A stretch of 64,000 nucleotides of DNA. Origin: Porodaedalea pini. Its lineage: Eukaryota > Basidiomycota > Agaricomycetes > Hymenochaetales > Hymenochaetaceae. Both the position numbers and the translations under genes were made by a program. A model generated the notes under the pieces. It made no database searches, was not told the origin of the DNA, and was given only the letters and a program-made list of their open reading frames with translations. Below are positions 19,989 through 30,870 of the stretch, in pieces. The stretch is from positions 558,001-622,000 of the forward strand of contig NBAY01000016.1 of assembly GCA_002794775.1 (NCBI GenBank), given 5' to 3'. Each line of letters opens with the position of its first letter. Positions within the stretch are counted from its first letter, which is position 1.

Positions 19989-20943
19989 TCATGAGACGTC
20001 CTTCTGCAAAGCCTCCCACTTTTCTCTGGTGAGCTCGTAAGTAAGCGTAGTCCATCCCAAAATCCCGACTCTCGCTCCCTGCCCGACCGTCTCAAATCCC
20101 GCACTCCTCAACGAACTCCAAATATAGTCCGAAAGAGGGGACGGGGTAGCCCTGATGCGTTCCACACCACTCGACGTCTCGAAAACGCGCTTGGCGGCGA
20201 AAGCAATTAAGTCGTCCTGCGCGTTCGCGACGCGGTATGGCTCCACGACAAAGAGGTGGCGAATTACGGCTGTGGTCGACGTCGCCGTTTTGCGAGGCTT
20301 ATTTTTGTCTTTTGATTTGGTTTTCGAATTGCTCATGTCGAGGTCTTGCGTAAACTGTGAAGATGAAGAAATGGTCTCGTCCGAAAGGGAATCCACCGAG
20401 GCGTCCACAGCAATCAGCCCAACGAACTTCTTTCCGAACTCGTATATCCATAATCCGGAAGACATTGTGCGTGCGTAATACTCCTCGACGCTAGCGATGT
20501 CTGGTCGTTTCAGGGCATCCATCAAATGTTTCTCGAATTGGGGGCGCTGATACCTGAATACCACAACAACTGAGAATGAGAAAATAAAAGGGCCCAGATG
20601 ATAGGAGCAAGACGCACCAGTCAATGAAAAATATCAGAGGCAGGGAAAAAGCGGCGAACGCAGGTAGGGGACGCAAGAAACCCCAGATCCCGAAGCGAGC
20701 GTCTGGCCACCAATCCAGTACCTGCACGAAGATAGAAGACAAAGCGATCCATAAGGACACAGTAAATGGGTGCGCGATTGCTGAGAAGATGTTGAGCTGG
20801 AGAACGTCGAACAATATTGTCTCGTGCTCACCTTTGCGGTTTGCAACAGCTAGAGGTTCCATGGCTGCCTTTGCGACCATGAACCTGACCAGCTTGTTGT
20901 CATCGTCGTGGACGTACGGCCGTATAACAGCATCTTGGGACAT
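19989..20943 (-). CDS. Membrane-anchored GNAT-like acetyltransferase
   Basis: The protein has 279 residues from three exons: 20832-20943, 20618-20780 and 19989-20553. The N-terminus (IRPYVHDDDNKLVRFMVAKA) looks like the start of a GNAT fold. Two hydrophobic helices follow, near residues 41-58 and 72-88, then a long C-terminal part with the GNAT-like order strand, RHLFVVEPYR, helix, GARVGILGW. This resembles the NAT8-type layout, in which a membrane hairpin splits the acetyl-CoA domain. Substrate unknown. A Lys/Ser-rich insert lies in the middle (near residue 170). Intron 1 (20781-20831) is 51 bp and open in frame, so it could also be retained. Confidence is good for the gene and moderate for the enzyme class. 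Confidence 0.72.
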
Positions 20944-22089
20944 CGTTGCGGAATGAAAAGAGCGTCGACTGTGCACAGAGAGCGTCTGCGGGCATGTTGT
21001 TCTTGAAGGTTTCGACTGGAGATTTGGCTCGGGAGACGACACACGTTCGTCCGCCATATTAGCACGTCGATCAGGAACAGCCAAACAAAAAAGCTTAAAA
21101 TTGTGGCGTAAGCATGTATTATAAATCCATGACTTGGAACTTGGAAGTGGCCCTGGTCAGAAAATGTATTGCATTTCGTCAACAAGCATCATGTGAAAGC
21201 AGACGTCAGCTACATCCTCTAGAAGTAGGCTCAGTATATAACTGAGAATAAGCAGAATTTCTTGCATATGGCTCGGACGCGCTGCCGAAACGAAAAATTC
21301 ATGGCATCTGTGAATTTAACAAGATTACATAAAACGTATGAGCGCTTCTGAAGCTTGTAATACTCTCATAGGCTTGACTAAAGTACTGAGAATTGGCTTG
21401 AGGCAAATGATACTGGTCTAAAAGTCCTGGTTCGTTAGAGGCAATATTAATTCCTGCAAGCCTAAAGTCGCGCGCACTAATTGTCAAACTGATCGACGTC
21501 GTCCAAATGAAGGAATATTGGTGGCAACAACCTACAGATCAGACTTGAGGTGCAATTCTGACATCCTCAAACTCGTAAAAAGCACAAAAAGCTTCAGGAA
21601 GGCCAGAAACTCAGCTATTATAGTTCACTCGTGCAAGTTGTGAGCATAGGTACAATGAACAGAAGAGCTGAGGCAATTGTATGTCACACCTGTGACGAGT
21701 CTGACGACGTCACTTCAAGTTCCACGTCAGATCCAGCTGCATTAATGTTATTGCACCTCAATAACTACAAGGCTTGATTCAGCGACAAGCTTGAGCATCA
21801 AACATCTATCTGAGGTGAATCAAACTCAGAAACTTGTTCTGTAGCAATGCAGCGCTTTGCGGGGCTCACGCGGAATTGAGTCGATCACGGTAACATTGAC
21901 AACACGTACAAACAGACACTATTCCTAACAGACGCTGCCTCTACTCGGTATATATGTCGCCTTTGGACGGAAAAACATCAACGTTGATAACTTTGAACCG
22001 ACAGCCGGAAAGGACAGGCCTGCAGGTAAGCACGGGGACGCGCTGTGAAACTCATCAGCTCATCGATAGATGTTAGAGGAAATCTTAAG
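20944..22089. other. Intergenic region, no gene seen
   Basis: About 1.15 kb, A/T-rich, with only short frames on both strands. It contains the promoter of the GNAT-like gene at its left end. It is followed by the foldback repeat at 22090-22786. Confidence 0.45.
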
Positions 22090-22786
22090 AGTGCGTTCGG
22101 CGTTCGGCTGCAGAATCGCGCGCGATATTCCTTGCCAAATTTGCGATCATGATTTCCCTCTATCTCTATCTCAAAGAGAGATTTTTGGGATGTGTTCGGC
22201 GACCTGTATCACGACCTTGTATCTCTATGTCAGATTGAGATACACCACTCAAAAATAAATACAGCTCAGACCTGTTTTTCAGATCGCAATATTGCAGGAC
22301 CCCTGGCAATGCTAGCAGAGGCCTGAGTCCACAATCCGGATAATTTTGGATGCATTTTGGGGACAAAATTAAAAAAGACTCCAATTGCACTGAAATGTGC
22401 AAAACCGGGCTCAGATAGCATGGGAAAATATAAAAATCCGGATAAAACACACCCAGTCTGACCTCAGGCCTCTGTTAGCATTAATATTGCCAGGGGTCCT
22501 AATATTGCTTCACATCTCTCATATTGCGGTATCTCTTCCATCAGGCACAAACAACATGACTAAAAAAATAAAGAAAAAAATGAGAAAAAATAATGTCAAG
22601 ATCAAGGCCTGTAATTCTGCTGGCTTAGAATATTTTTTAAGTGTGCTGCAATATGATATATTTCTGTTGCTCATCAAATGTGAGCACCCCAACCACAACT
22701 CGCAGCCAAAATCTCTGGTCATTTCCCACACAAGTTGCAAATCGCGACAGTGTGATCGCGCGCGAAAGTGCAGCCGAACGCACTAG
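22090..22786. repeat. Foldback (MITE-like) inverted-repeat element
   Basis: Two sets of inverted repeats share one centre. Outer arms: AGTGCGTTCGGC and TCGCGCGCGAT near 22090-22125 recur inverted near 22754-22786. Inner arms: about 42 bp at 22286-22327 (GGACCCCTGGCAAT, AGAGGCCTGAG) pair with 22462-22508 in inverted orientation, with a short insertion. The stretch between the arms is partly similar and partly not. No transposase frame is present. Flanks give no clear target duplication, so the ends are approximate and the superfamily is unknown. Confidence 0.6.
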
Positions 22787-23081
22787 TGCTCTAAAGATGC
22801 CTGACTCCACTGCTTCCCAGAAAAGAACTGCTCGTCCGCTATCCGACGGGCGAAAATGTACGACCTAACGTCATGGCTGCTTTATCACGGTTACCATCTT
22901 CATCCTTTTTTTCCACGTTTCCTCTCCCCAGCACAGCCTCATCCGAGTCCCGGCTCTGGTCTGCACCATGAAGGAGGAAGGCACAGTGATGTGATGCTCA
23001 GCTTCGCTGCCTAGAGTTCAGCCGGCTCGTCTCGCCCGCGTCATAGCCTCAGCTATCTCATGTCTCTAGGAGCTTATTCTC

Positions 23082-26000
23082 ATGTCTCGTATTTCCCACT
23101 TTCCACCTTACTCTCTCTCTTCATCTGCCTTGGGCCAGACGAGCAATACGCGCAGCTCAGTCCCCGAACAAATGTATACCGATCCTGCATGTGATATACC
23201 GCCATCTTATGCAAGGACAACCGACTTCATCGGGCATTTTTGGCCTGACAAGCACATTACCCTCCTCCCCGCAACAACAACGATGCCACTCTCATTCTCG
23301 GGCGACATAGCCCATCTAGACTCAACTTATGGAGCACAATTATCTTCCAACTCCGGATCCATGCACGCGACTTCTCCGTCTCCATCTACTGGCTCGGCGA
23401 CGACGGCCTTTGAGGATGCGAGCTACGCACCATCTGTCCACAGTAAAGACAAGGGCGATGTTCAGAATCAAGAAAACATCGGCTCCACAGAGACCTCGTT
23501 ACCATTGACTCCGTATCCAGGGAGCGTTCCTCAGCTCTCCGACGCTTTGGGGGGAAGCTCGGGGACCAGATACGCTGCTAGCAGTTTTGTCAGAACAGCT
23601 CTACCGTTGTTAATGCAGAATAATGCATCCCAAATTTCGGCGAGTAGCATCATTCCAAACCCACTTGCGAGTACACTTGCTCGTGATTCTTTGCTTATTT
23701 ATGCCCATCGGATGTTCAACTCATCTACCATCCCTGGAGCCTCCGCACATCCCTCACAAGGAGCAGTAAATGTTTCCTCACCCGACCACACTTACAACAG
23801 CCAGCTTCTCCCGCTCCTGGAAAAGCTACGAGCACTGCATCCCAGACATCTTCCTACTCTTCTACTCCTTGGATGCGTGCATTACGCCGTCGGAGATTTC
23901 AAGGGAAGTCTCGCGCTCAGCGAGGAAATGCTACAGATTGATGCGAATTTTGTGAGTTTGGAGCACTCAAGCTACACCGACCTGCTTATGGATCGTGACA
24001 GGTTGAGGCGATGTCGAATTTAGGGACCACATTAAAGGCAATTGGGCGGTCAGAAGATGCGATCCATTGGTGGTGGAAGGCTGTCTATTTGAGACCGAAC
24101 TACTGGGACGCTGTGGTAAATCTCCATCTTCTATGAAGTTGTGAAGATAATCTGCTGATACGGGAATTTAGAATAACCTTCTTGGTACTCTTGTCGCAGA
24201 AGAGCAAGAGCGCATTGCTTTTGCCTCCGACAGAACGTACGCAGAAGCTCTGCGACTCTGTGAAACTGTCCAGTCACGGCTCGTCGACAGCGATGGAAGG
24301 CTTTTGGTCACGATTCCTCCACAGGATCTACATCATCTCCAGAACATATTTTATGTGGGCGGCAGCATACGCTGTCTGTTCGGCCAGGCGCCCAACTATG
24401 ACGGACTGCGCGACTTCGTCTCAGCTATTGAGACCCTCCTTCACGTGAATGGACCTGGTCCAAGGGCACATTATACCTTCAAGCATCTTCTTTTGGCGGG
24501 GTGCGTCGGTGGACTTATGATGAGTTTCTCTCTTCCAGAGTCTATCGTCCAGCTGGCCTTGAGCATGGGCTACCCAGATCTTTCCCGATCCCCGGAGTCG
24601 TCGAGCTGCAATATCCTGGAATTTGTCAGAAATGCGGACGAGAGGCTATGGCAGCTGATCATCGCGGAAGGAGACGGGATGTTTCCCCCTATTTTCGTCT
24701 CTCCCAAGCAAGCTACGGACATGTCCGACGCGATATTCCAAGCGTCATTCGGCGTTTTCCCCTCCCTATGCTCATGGTCGGAGGCCCACGAGTCTCTGGA
24801 GAAGCCCGCCGAGGGCGTCGCGAGTAAAACGAGCGAAATGGTGTCGAACGTGCTGCTTAGTATCGCAAAGCTTGTGCAGGAGTCTAAGTCTGCCGCTGTG
24901 TACCTTCCGAGATTCGAAAACTGGATACACGTGGGGCCGTCACTGGTGCTGCTCTTGTATTATCTCGCCTTCGCTGTCTTTCCGTCTCCGTCTGCGTGCA
25001 ATAATCTCGGGATCATCTTGTCCACGACACCATGGATGGACGCTCCGGGATCGAGCGCTGTTGATCTTGCAAAAGCCTTCTATGAGAAGGGCCTTGAACT
25101 CGATGGATGTCATGCCCATTTATTGACGAATATGGGGTCTTTGCTGGTATGTTTTCTTTCGCAGCTTCTTTCTTGCCCATTGAATAAAACTTACTTGCTA
25201 CGATGTGTATCTTCCAACGATGAAGAAAGAAGCAGGTGAACTTGACGCTGCTATAGAGTGCGTTTGTTTACTGTTTTTCCTTCATCCCGAAATTGAAATG
25301 AGCGTGTTATGACAGGATGTATACGCGTGCTGTGCAAGTAAACCCCATGTTTGATGTAGCACTGGCAAATCTTGCTAATGCTATCAAAGACTCGGTACGT
25401 CCATTATCTGTAAGAAAGACCCGTATACCCTATATTTTATCGCAGGGCCGATTGTCGGAGTCCATTGCAATTTATCGCCGTGCCATCGAGATCAACGATG
25501 ATCTACCAGAGGCTCTATGCGGACTGGCGCACGCAGCATGGTCGATCTGCGACTGGCGAGGCTTCGGGCGCATCGACGCGGATGTCGTTATTGATGCTGA
25601 CGGCAACGCCTTGGCATGGGACAGCATTGAAAGTGCCGCAGAGTCAGGGTGGATGCCGAAGCTCATCCAGACGACACAAAAGCAACTGGCGGCGGCGTAC
25701 CAGCAGAACGCGGATGTGGTGAAGACAACTGGATCTTTGGAAGACTGGATTGCGTGGATTGAGGAAAGCGTCAATGCGAAGCTTCTCCCGCGCCAACGAA
25801 GGCGCTGGGTCTCCTTCTTGCAGCCTTTTTTCGATAATCCGGAAAGTGATAGGGAGGGCATAAACGAGGGCAGTTTTATGATTCGGGTTGTAGAATGGCT
25901 GACGCGCCATCTTCAGTGGAGATGGTACATTGAAGCTTTCGGAGATACCGTGTTTGCGGGCCAGCGAGTCGCAGCGCTGAGTGCGGAACCGATACGAGCG

Positions 26001-28393
26001 GCGGGGAGCACGTACAGCAGGCCTCACCTGCCTCCATCTATGTCCCTTCAGTTAACACCTTCTGTTCTCCCATTTCATACGGTAATTACTCTAATACCTT
26101 TCCAATCGAAGATCACTTATTTATCTGTGTCCTGTTTAAGTTTATTTATCCGCTCAGCGCTCGAGAAATTAGATTAGTGGCGCATAGAAACGCCCTTCGC
26201 GTCTCGCATTCTGCGCTAACCCGATCTTGGCTTCCTGAACATGTTTATCCCCCTCCCCCTCCCCCTGGCCATAAGATTAACATCGGCTACATATCAAGTG
26301 ACTTTGTGTAAGGATTGTCTACTTCACTGCTAAGAGTCAGATTCGCTGAGTATCTATGAATTTGAAAGCGACCATCCCACTGCCCATCTCATCGGCTCCG
26401 TATTTGGTTTGCATGACAAGACAAGATTTTGCATTTTTGCGTATGCTCTGACCGATTCAGACGGTTCTTCGTACCGGGCGAAGATCGAAGGAGAAGTAGA
26501 GACGTTCCGAGATGTCTCCGCCTGGTCAACACAAGCAATCGTTGAGCAGATTCTTAGAGACGAAATACATATACGTGAGTTGGACTCAGATGCCATTTAT
26601 AATGTGTATTCATGTTTCGTCAGTCGTAAACTTGAATGGATACACAAAGGGCGCGCGCGGTGATATTTTCGCTGCGAGGCCTTGTCCCGTTCAGATTTCG
26701 TTTCTGGGGTTTGCAGGCACATTGGCCTCCGGTACGCAAAGCCAATTTATTAATTGCTACATCTGTTTTCTGAGGGTAAAACATCAAACATCAGGCTGGT
26801 GCGACTATATTATCTGTGACCCTATTGCGTGCCCGCCGAACACTCGCTCGTGTGAACTCTGCGACGTGTATGATTCTATGGCGCAGACTTCGCAGAATTC
26901 AAGTTCAGAATTCTCAGACGCCTTTGACTTTGACCTTGGCCCCGATCCGGATTCAATGGCTGAGTGGAAATAGTAGGTCATCCAATCTCTTCTCTTTAAT
27001 CTGATAAAACTTCAATGCTATTCTAGCGTCGAAAGACTCATTTACATGCCGGTAAGAACAGTATGCACTTATGTTTTATTTATCTTTTGATAATTTAAAA
27101 AAAACAGCATACGTACCTTGTCACGGACCATAAGCAATGCTATGGTACTGGTTCTCGGGAGCTTACATCAGATCCGCACGAGCAATTGAGAATCGCAGAG
27201 GACAACCGGCGTAGACTTAGACGTAAACTCTTTCCGGATATTTCTAAGTATGTTCGTCCCTGCTCTGAGAATATAGCAGTATTGACGCTGTCGTTTCTTT
27301 CAAAACAGCGATACAATAGTATTCGCAAATTTCAACCAGGTACGCCAAGAGTCTTATGCAGCCGGCCGCGCTACTAGTACTGACCCCATATCGAGATGTA
27401 CAAGGTAGGGAAACGATCACGCATCACTAGTGAAGTCACCGACTGACGCGATATCTACATACAGCTGGATCCGGTGAGTGATATTATTTTCAAAGCATTT
27501 CGATATTACTTCTTTTATAGATATTCCTTCTAACTCATAATCTAGTCTACATTTGCAGCGTGGCTACGCATCCTGAAACGGGTGCCGAACAGTATTTTGT
27601 GGCTTTTACGTTTCCCTCCGGCAGCGGAGGAACATCTCCTTCGTACTGCTTGGCAATGGGCGGGTCCTGAAATAGCGCCACGAGTGCGGTTCACAAATGT
27701 AGTCACGAAGGACAATCATATCGACCGTGTCGGGGTGGCTGACATTTTCTTGGACACAGTTGAGGTGGGCACATCTTGAGGTGGATATTAAGCAGCATTG
27801 GAGACATTACTGACACTTTTTGGTAGTGCAACGCCCATACCGTGGCCGCTGAGTAAGTGTAAATTAATCTCACCGGTAAATACATTGACGATTATTGTCC
27901 AGTGTACTCTGGGGAGGTACTCCTGTAATCACCTGGCCCAAGTATACATTCAAGATGTGTTCCCGAGTCGGCGCAAGCATTGCCTTCGCAACGGGCTTTG
28001 GGCACCAGATGGTAGTTGATTCGCTGGAAGCTTACGAGGAAAGGGCCGTAAGCCTGGCCTTGAGCGTGACACCGACATCGTTCGGAAGAGGGGGTGGAGG
28101 CATGAAGCAGGGCGAACTTGCTGATCTACGGCGCAATCTCTTCATGAACCGCGAAGTTATGCCTCTTTTCGACTGTCGTCGGTGGACGCGCAATCTAGAG
28201 AAAGGTGCGTGTAATCGCCCTGTAACATTTAATGTCAATGTCCAATTGTTTCACCGCACATACAGGCTACATTGAGGCTTGGAAGAGGTGGGTTCGTGGC
28301 GGAACAACTACGCATTTTAATGTTGAAGGTGATTCGAAGCACCGATACGAACGATGTAACGGCTTCATATGGATACGAGACGAAGACATATAA
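23082..28393 (+). CDS. OGT: O-GlcNAc transferase, GT41 family with TPRs
   Basis: The protein has 1,417 residues from 19 exons: 23082-23951, 24002-24115, 24172-25146, 25226-25257, 25316-25394, 25446-26081, 26141-26307, 26369-26574, 26624-26731, 26795-26972, 27027-27051, 27108-27247, 27309-27339, 27396-27404, 27465-27473, 27546-27764, 27827-27852, 27903-28204, 28266-28393. All phases agree. A Ser/Thr-rich N-terminus of about 240 residues is followed by TPR-like helices (to about 850) and the GT41 catalytic region from about 903: [48 protein letters not shown]. The enzyme family transfers GlcNAc from UDP-GlcNAc to Ser/Thr of nuclear and cytosolic proteins. Exons 14 and 15 are 9 nt each. Exact splice sites around the micro-exons rest on matching the conserved NFNQ-YK-DPSTF block. 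Confidence 0.9.
27396..27473 (+). other. Two consecutive 9-nt micro-exons in OGT
   Basis: Exon 14 (27396-27404) codes MYK and exon 15 (27465-27473) codes LDP. They are separated by a 60-bp intron and flanked by introns of 56 and 72 bp. Every boundary is GT-AG. Together they complete the conserved catalytic block between NFNQ and STFAAW. Confidence 0.8.
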
Positions 28394-28453
28394 TTTACTA
28401 TTCAGTCTGTGAGAGCGAATGAAGTTCGACAGCATTGGCATATACCAAACAAC

Positions 28454-29178
28454 TCAAGGCTGAGGAGCGTCAGTTGTTTGATAGCCTCCAGGGGCCTGGG
28501 GGGGTGCGGTTGGATGCGGCTGCGCGACGGGTTGAGCAGTTGGCACAGGCCTCGGATGCGCCTCTACGTCACGACTCGCATCGACATCTTGGTATCCATT
28601 TCGACCTCCTGAGAGAGAGGAAAACCCGCCTGGCATGGACCAGACTTTAAAGATAGACCTATCAGTTACGTCACTGTTTTGATCAGAACTTGAATCACCT
28701 GTCGGGCCATTGAGGTTACCGCCTCGAATGTTCAATCCAGAAAACTGTTCACCGCGCTGACGAAGAGCCGTCACGAAAGCGAGAACGGTCGGCGCCTGTG
28801 ACGAGTATGATGAGTCCTAAGTTCACGAGCTTTCCGACTTATAATGCCACAGACCTTCAAGAGCAGGATAGCAAGAGAAATTAACTTGATGAACCAGTTC
28901 TGTGAATTTCTAGTCATCCAAAGGATGTCGTACACAGCAGATGCGCCCAGAAGTCCTGTAAACTAGATTGCACGTTCAGAAAGGATCTTTGGGCGCGTAA
29001 AAAACGTACGTACCAGCCTCAATGACTGGTTCGATTCTGTGCTTTCCTGGGCATAGACACCGAAGAGAAAAACAGGGAGATTGTAACTCGGTGAGGAGAA
29101 GGGGCTGATGGCGAAGGAGAGGACCGACTCCAGGATGACGAGGCTTTGAGGGTCTAAGCTTTGAAGATATTCTGCCAT
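28454..29178 (-). CDS. Small AGTRAP-like membrane protein
   Basis: The protein has 186 residues in four exons: 29014-29178, 28855-28962, 28699-28795 and 28454-28644. Phases agree and all introns are 51-59 bp GT-AG. Three to four hydrophobic segments occupy residues 12-110 (LVILESVLSFAIS, LPVFLFGVYA, FTGLLGASAVYDILW, LISLAILLLK). A Pro/Gln-rich soluble tail follows (SMPGGFSSLSGG, GYQDVD). The order resembles the angiotensin-receptor-associated protein family, which acts in endomembranes; that assignment is from memory of the pattern and tentative. Its stop lies 60 bp from the OGT stop, convergent, and its start 133 bp from DPH7, divergent. Confidence 0.75.
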
Positions 29179-29311
29179 TTCTAGACGGTGCTTTGAAAGC
29201 TGTGTTCACTGTTCAAACGACAGAAGACAGTGCTGGACGCGCGCGTCACACATTGATGCTGATGTGCTAAGCAGCCGACATCATTTCACCAAACGCGCTT
29301 CTCAAACTCTA
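29179..29311. promoter_or_regulatory. Short bidirectional promoter
   Basis: 133 bp separate the start of the AGTRAP-like gene (minus) from the start of DPH7 (plus). Both promoters must lie here or overlap the genes. No TATA box was evident. Confidence 0.55.
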
Positions 29312-30795
29312 ATGAAGTTTGACACAGACTATCCAGCTGATTCTGTGGAATTCTGCCCTGCACTGGGATTTGAAAATCTCTTCGTATGCGGAACTTACAA
29401 GCTCGTACAGGAGTCTCCGACCGAGGTTAGAAAAGAGTCCGAGTCTGAAGATTCGACAATCGCTCCTTCTTCTCGCAAGAGAGTGGGCAAATGCATACTT
29501 TTCGAAGTGCAGGAAGAACAAGACGATGAGAAGCTGTAAGCAAAGCAGATCACTCACGATTTTTGTCTTATTGTGGCTTGGGATCCAGAGAAGTATTGCA
29601 AGAGATCGACATGCCAGCCATTTTGGATATGAAATGGTAATACAGAGAAACCTCTTCAGGCCGCACATTGGTCTTGCTAATTGACATATCGAATGCAGGT
29701 CCCCTTCCTCCAGTCTGCTTGCTATTGCGGACTCTGAAGGCCGCATATCCCTCCAGCAGTTGGACTCCAATGTGAGGATCAGTCTTAAAGTACACGCCGG
29801 CTCAATGCACCAATGCACAATGCAGAAACAATTACAAGAGGTCCAGACCATTCAGTGTCGACCCGTGGACACGCTTTGCTTATCACTGGACTGGTCCAAC
29901 AGACGGAACACGAAGTTAGCCTTCTTCTTATATCTGCTCCAAATCGCACCCGAACTATTATTGGGACATCATAGTGAAGCTGGTCACATCGTCGTTTCTT
30001 GCTCTGACGGCTCCCTGTCATTTCTAAGACCTGATAGCAGTGGATCATTCTCTGAAATACAAGCATGGCATGCTCACGACTTTGAAGCATGGATAGCTGC
30101 TTGGGACTACTGGAATACGAACATGATCTATTCAGGTGAAATATATCCTTGGCACACTGTTCTACTAAACTTATAGGACGCACTCAGGTGGGGATGATCT
30201 TAAATTGAAAGGCTGGGATGTCCGACAAGACGCCTCGTCCCCAACGTTCGTCAATAAAAGGTCAGGACTGGCTCCTCACTGGGCTATCACAGAAGTTCTT
30301 AGGCCACTACTATCTCAAGATTCGACGCAGGAGTAACGTCTATTCAGTGCCACCCTCACAATGAGAATATTCTGGCCGTCGGAAGGTAAAGTCCAACCAA
30401 TCATTGACTCTTCAATGATATTGACGAAATTCAGCTACGATGCAACTGTGCGCATTTTCGATACCCGAAAGCCACTTGTCCCTATCACGCAAGCGGAAGT
30501 GGGAGGCGGTGCTTGGCGAGTCAAGTGGCATCCGAGTGCGGCGAGGAGCACAGACCTCCTAGTCGCATGCATGCACGATGGTTTCAAAGTTGTCCGCTTC
30601 TCTCCTTCAATAATTGCGTTGGACGCTACGACGCATAGTGCTGGTCACGACTGGGAGATAACAAAACGTTTCGATGCGCACGAAAGCCTCGCCTACGGAG
30701 TTGATTGGGCATACAGGAGGAGCGAGACCGTTGATGGCACATTAATTACGAGCTGTTCTTTCTACGACCATGTCTTGTATACTTGGAAGGGTTGA
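29312..30795 (+). CDS. DPH7: Diphthine methyltransferase Dph7 (WD40)
   Basis: The protein has 364 residues in eight exons: 29312-29535, 29589-29636, 29699-29771, 29826-29914, 29975-30135, 30188-30260, 30320-30385, 30435-30795. Dph7 removes a methyl ester from the diphthine intermediate so that diphthamide on elongation factor 2 can be completed in the cytosol. The family pattern is clear: DSVEFCP and FVCGTYKL at the start, WD repeats, SGGDDLKLKGWD, FDAGVTSIQCHPH, LAVGSYDATVRIFDTR, GGGAWRVKWHP, ACMHDGF and a final HESLAYGVDW. The ATG at 29312 is chosen because it gives MKFDT directly before the conserved N-terminus. The frame upstream has only a GTG. Confidence 0.93.
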
Positions 30796-30870
30796 ACAAA
30801 GAGCGAAAGCGAAATAATGTCCTGGTATACTCTAATCCAACAAAGCTGAACACAACTCCGCCGTTTGTTC

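Noticed and set aside
22397..22786. 129-codon plus-strand frame in the foldback element
   Set aside because: It runs through the inverted-repeat arm, is Lys/Asn-rich by base composition, and matches no family.
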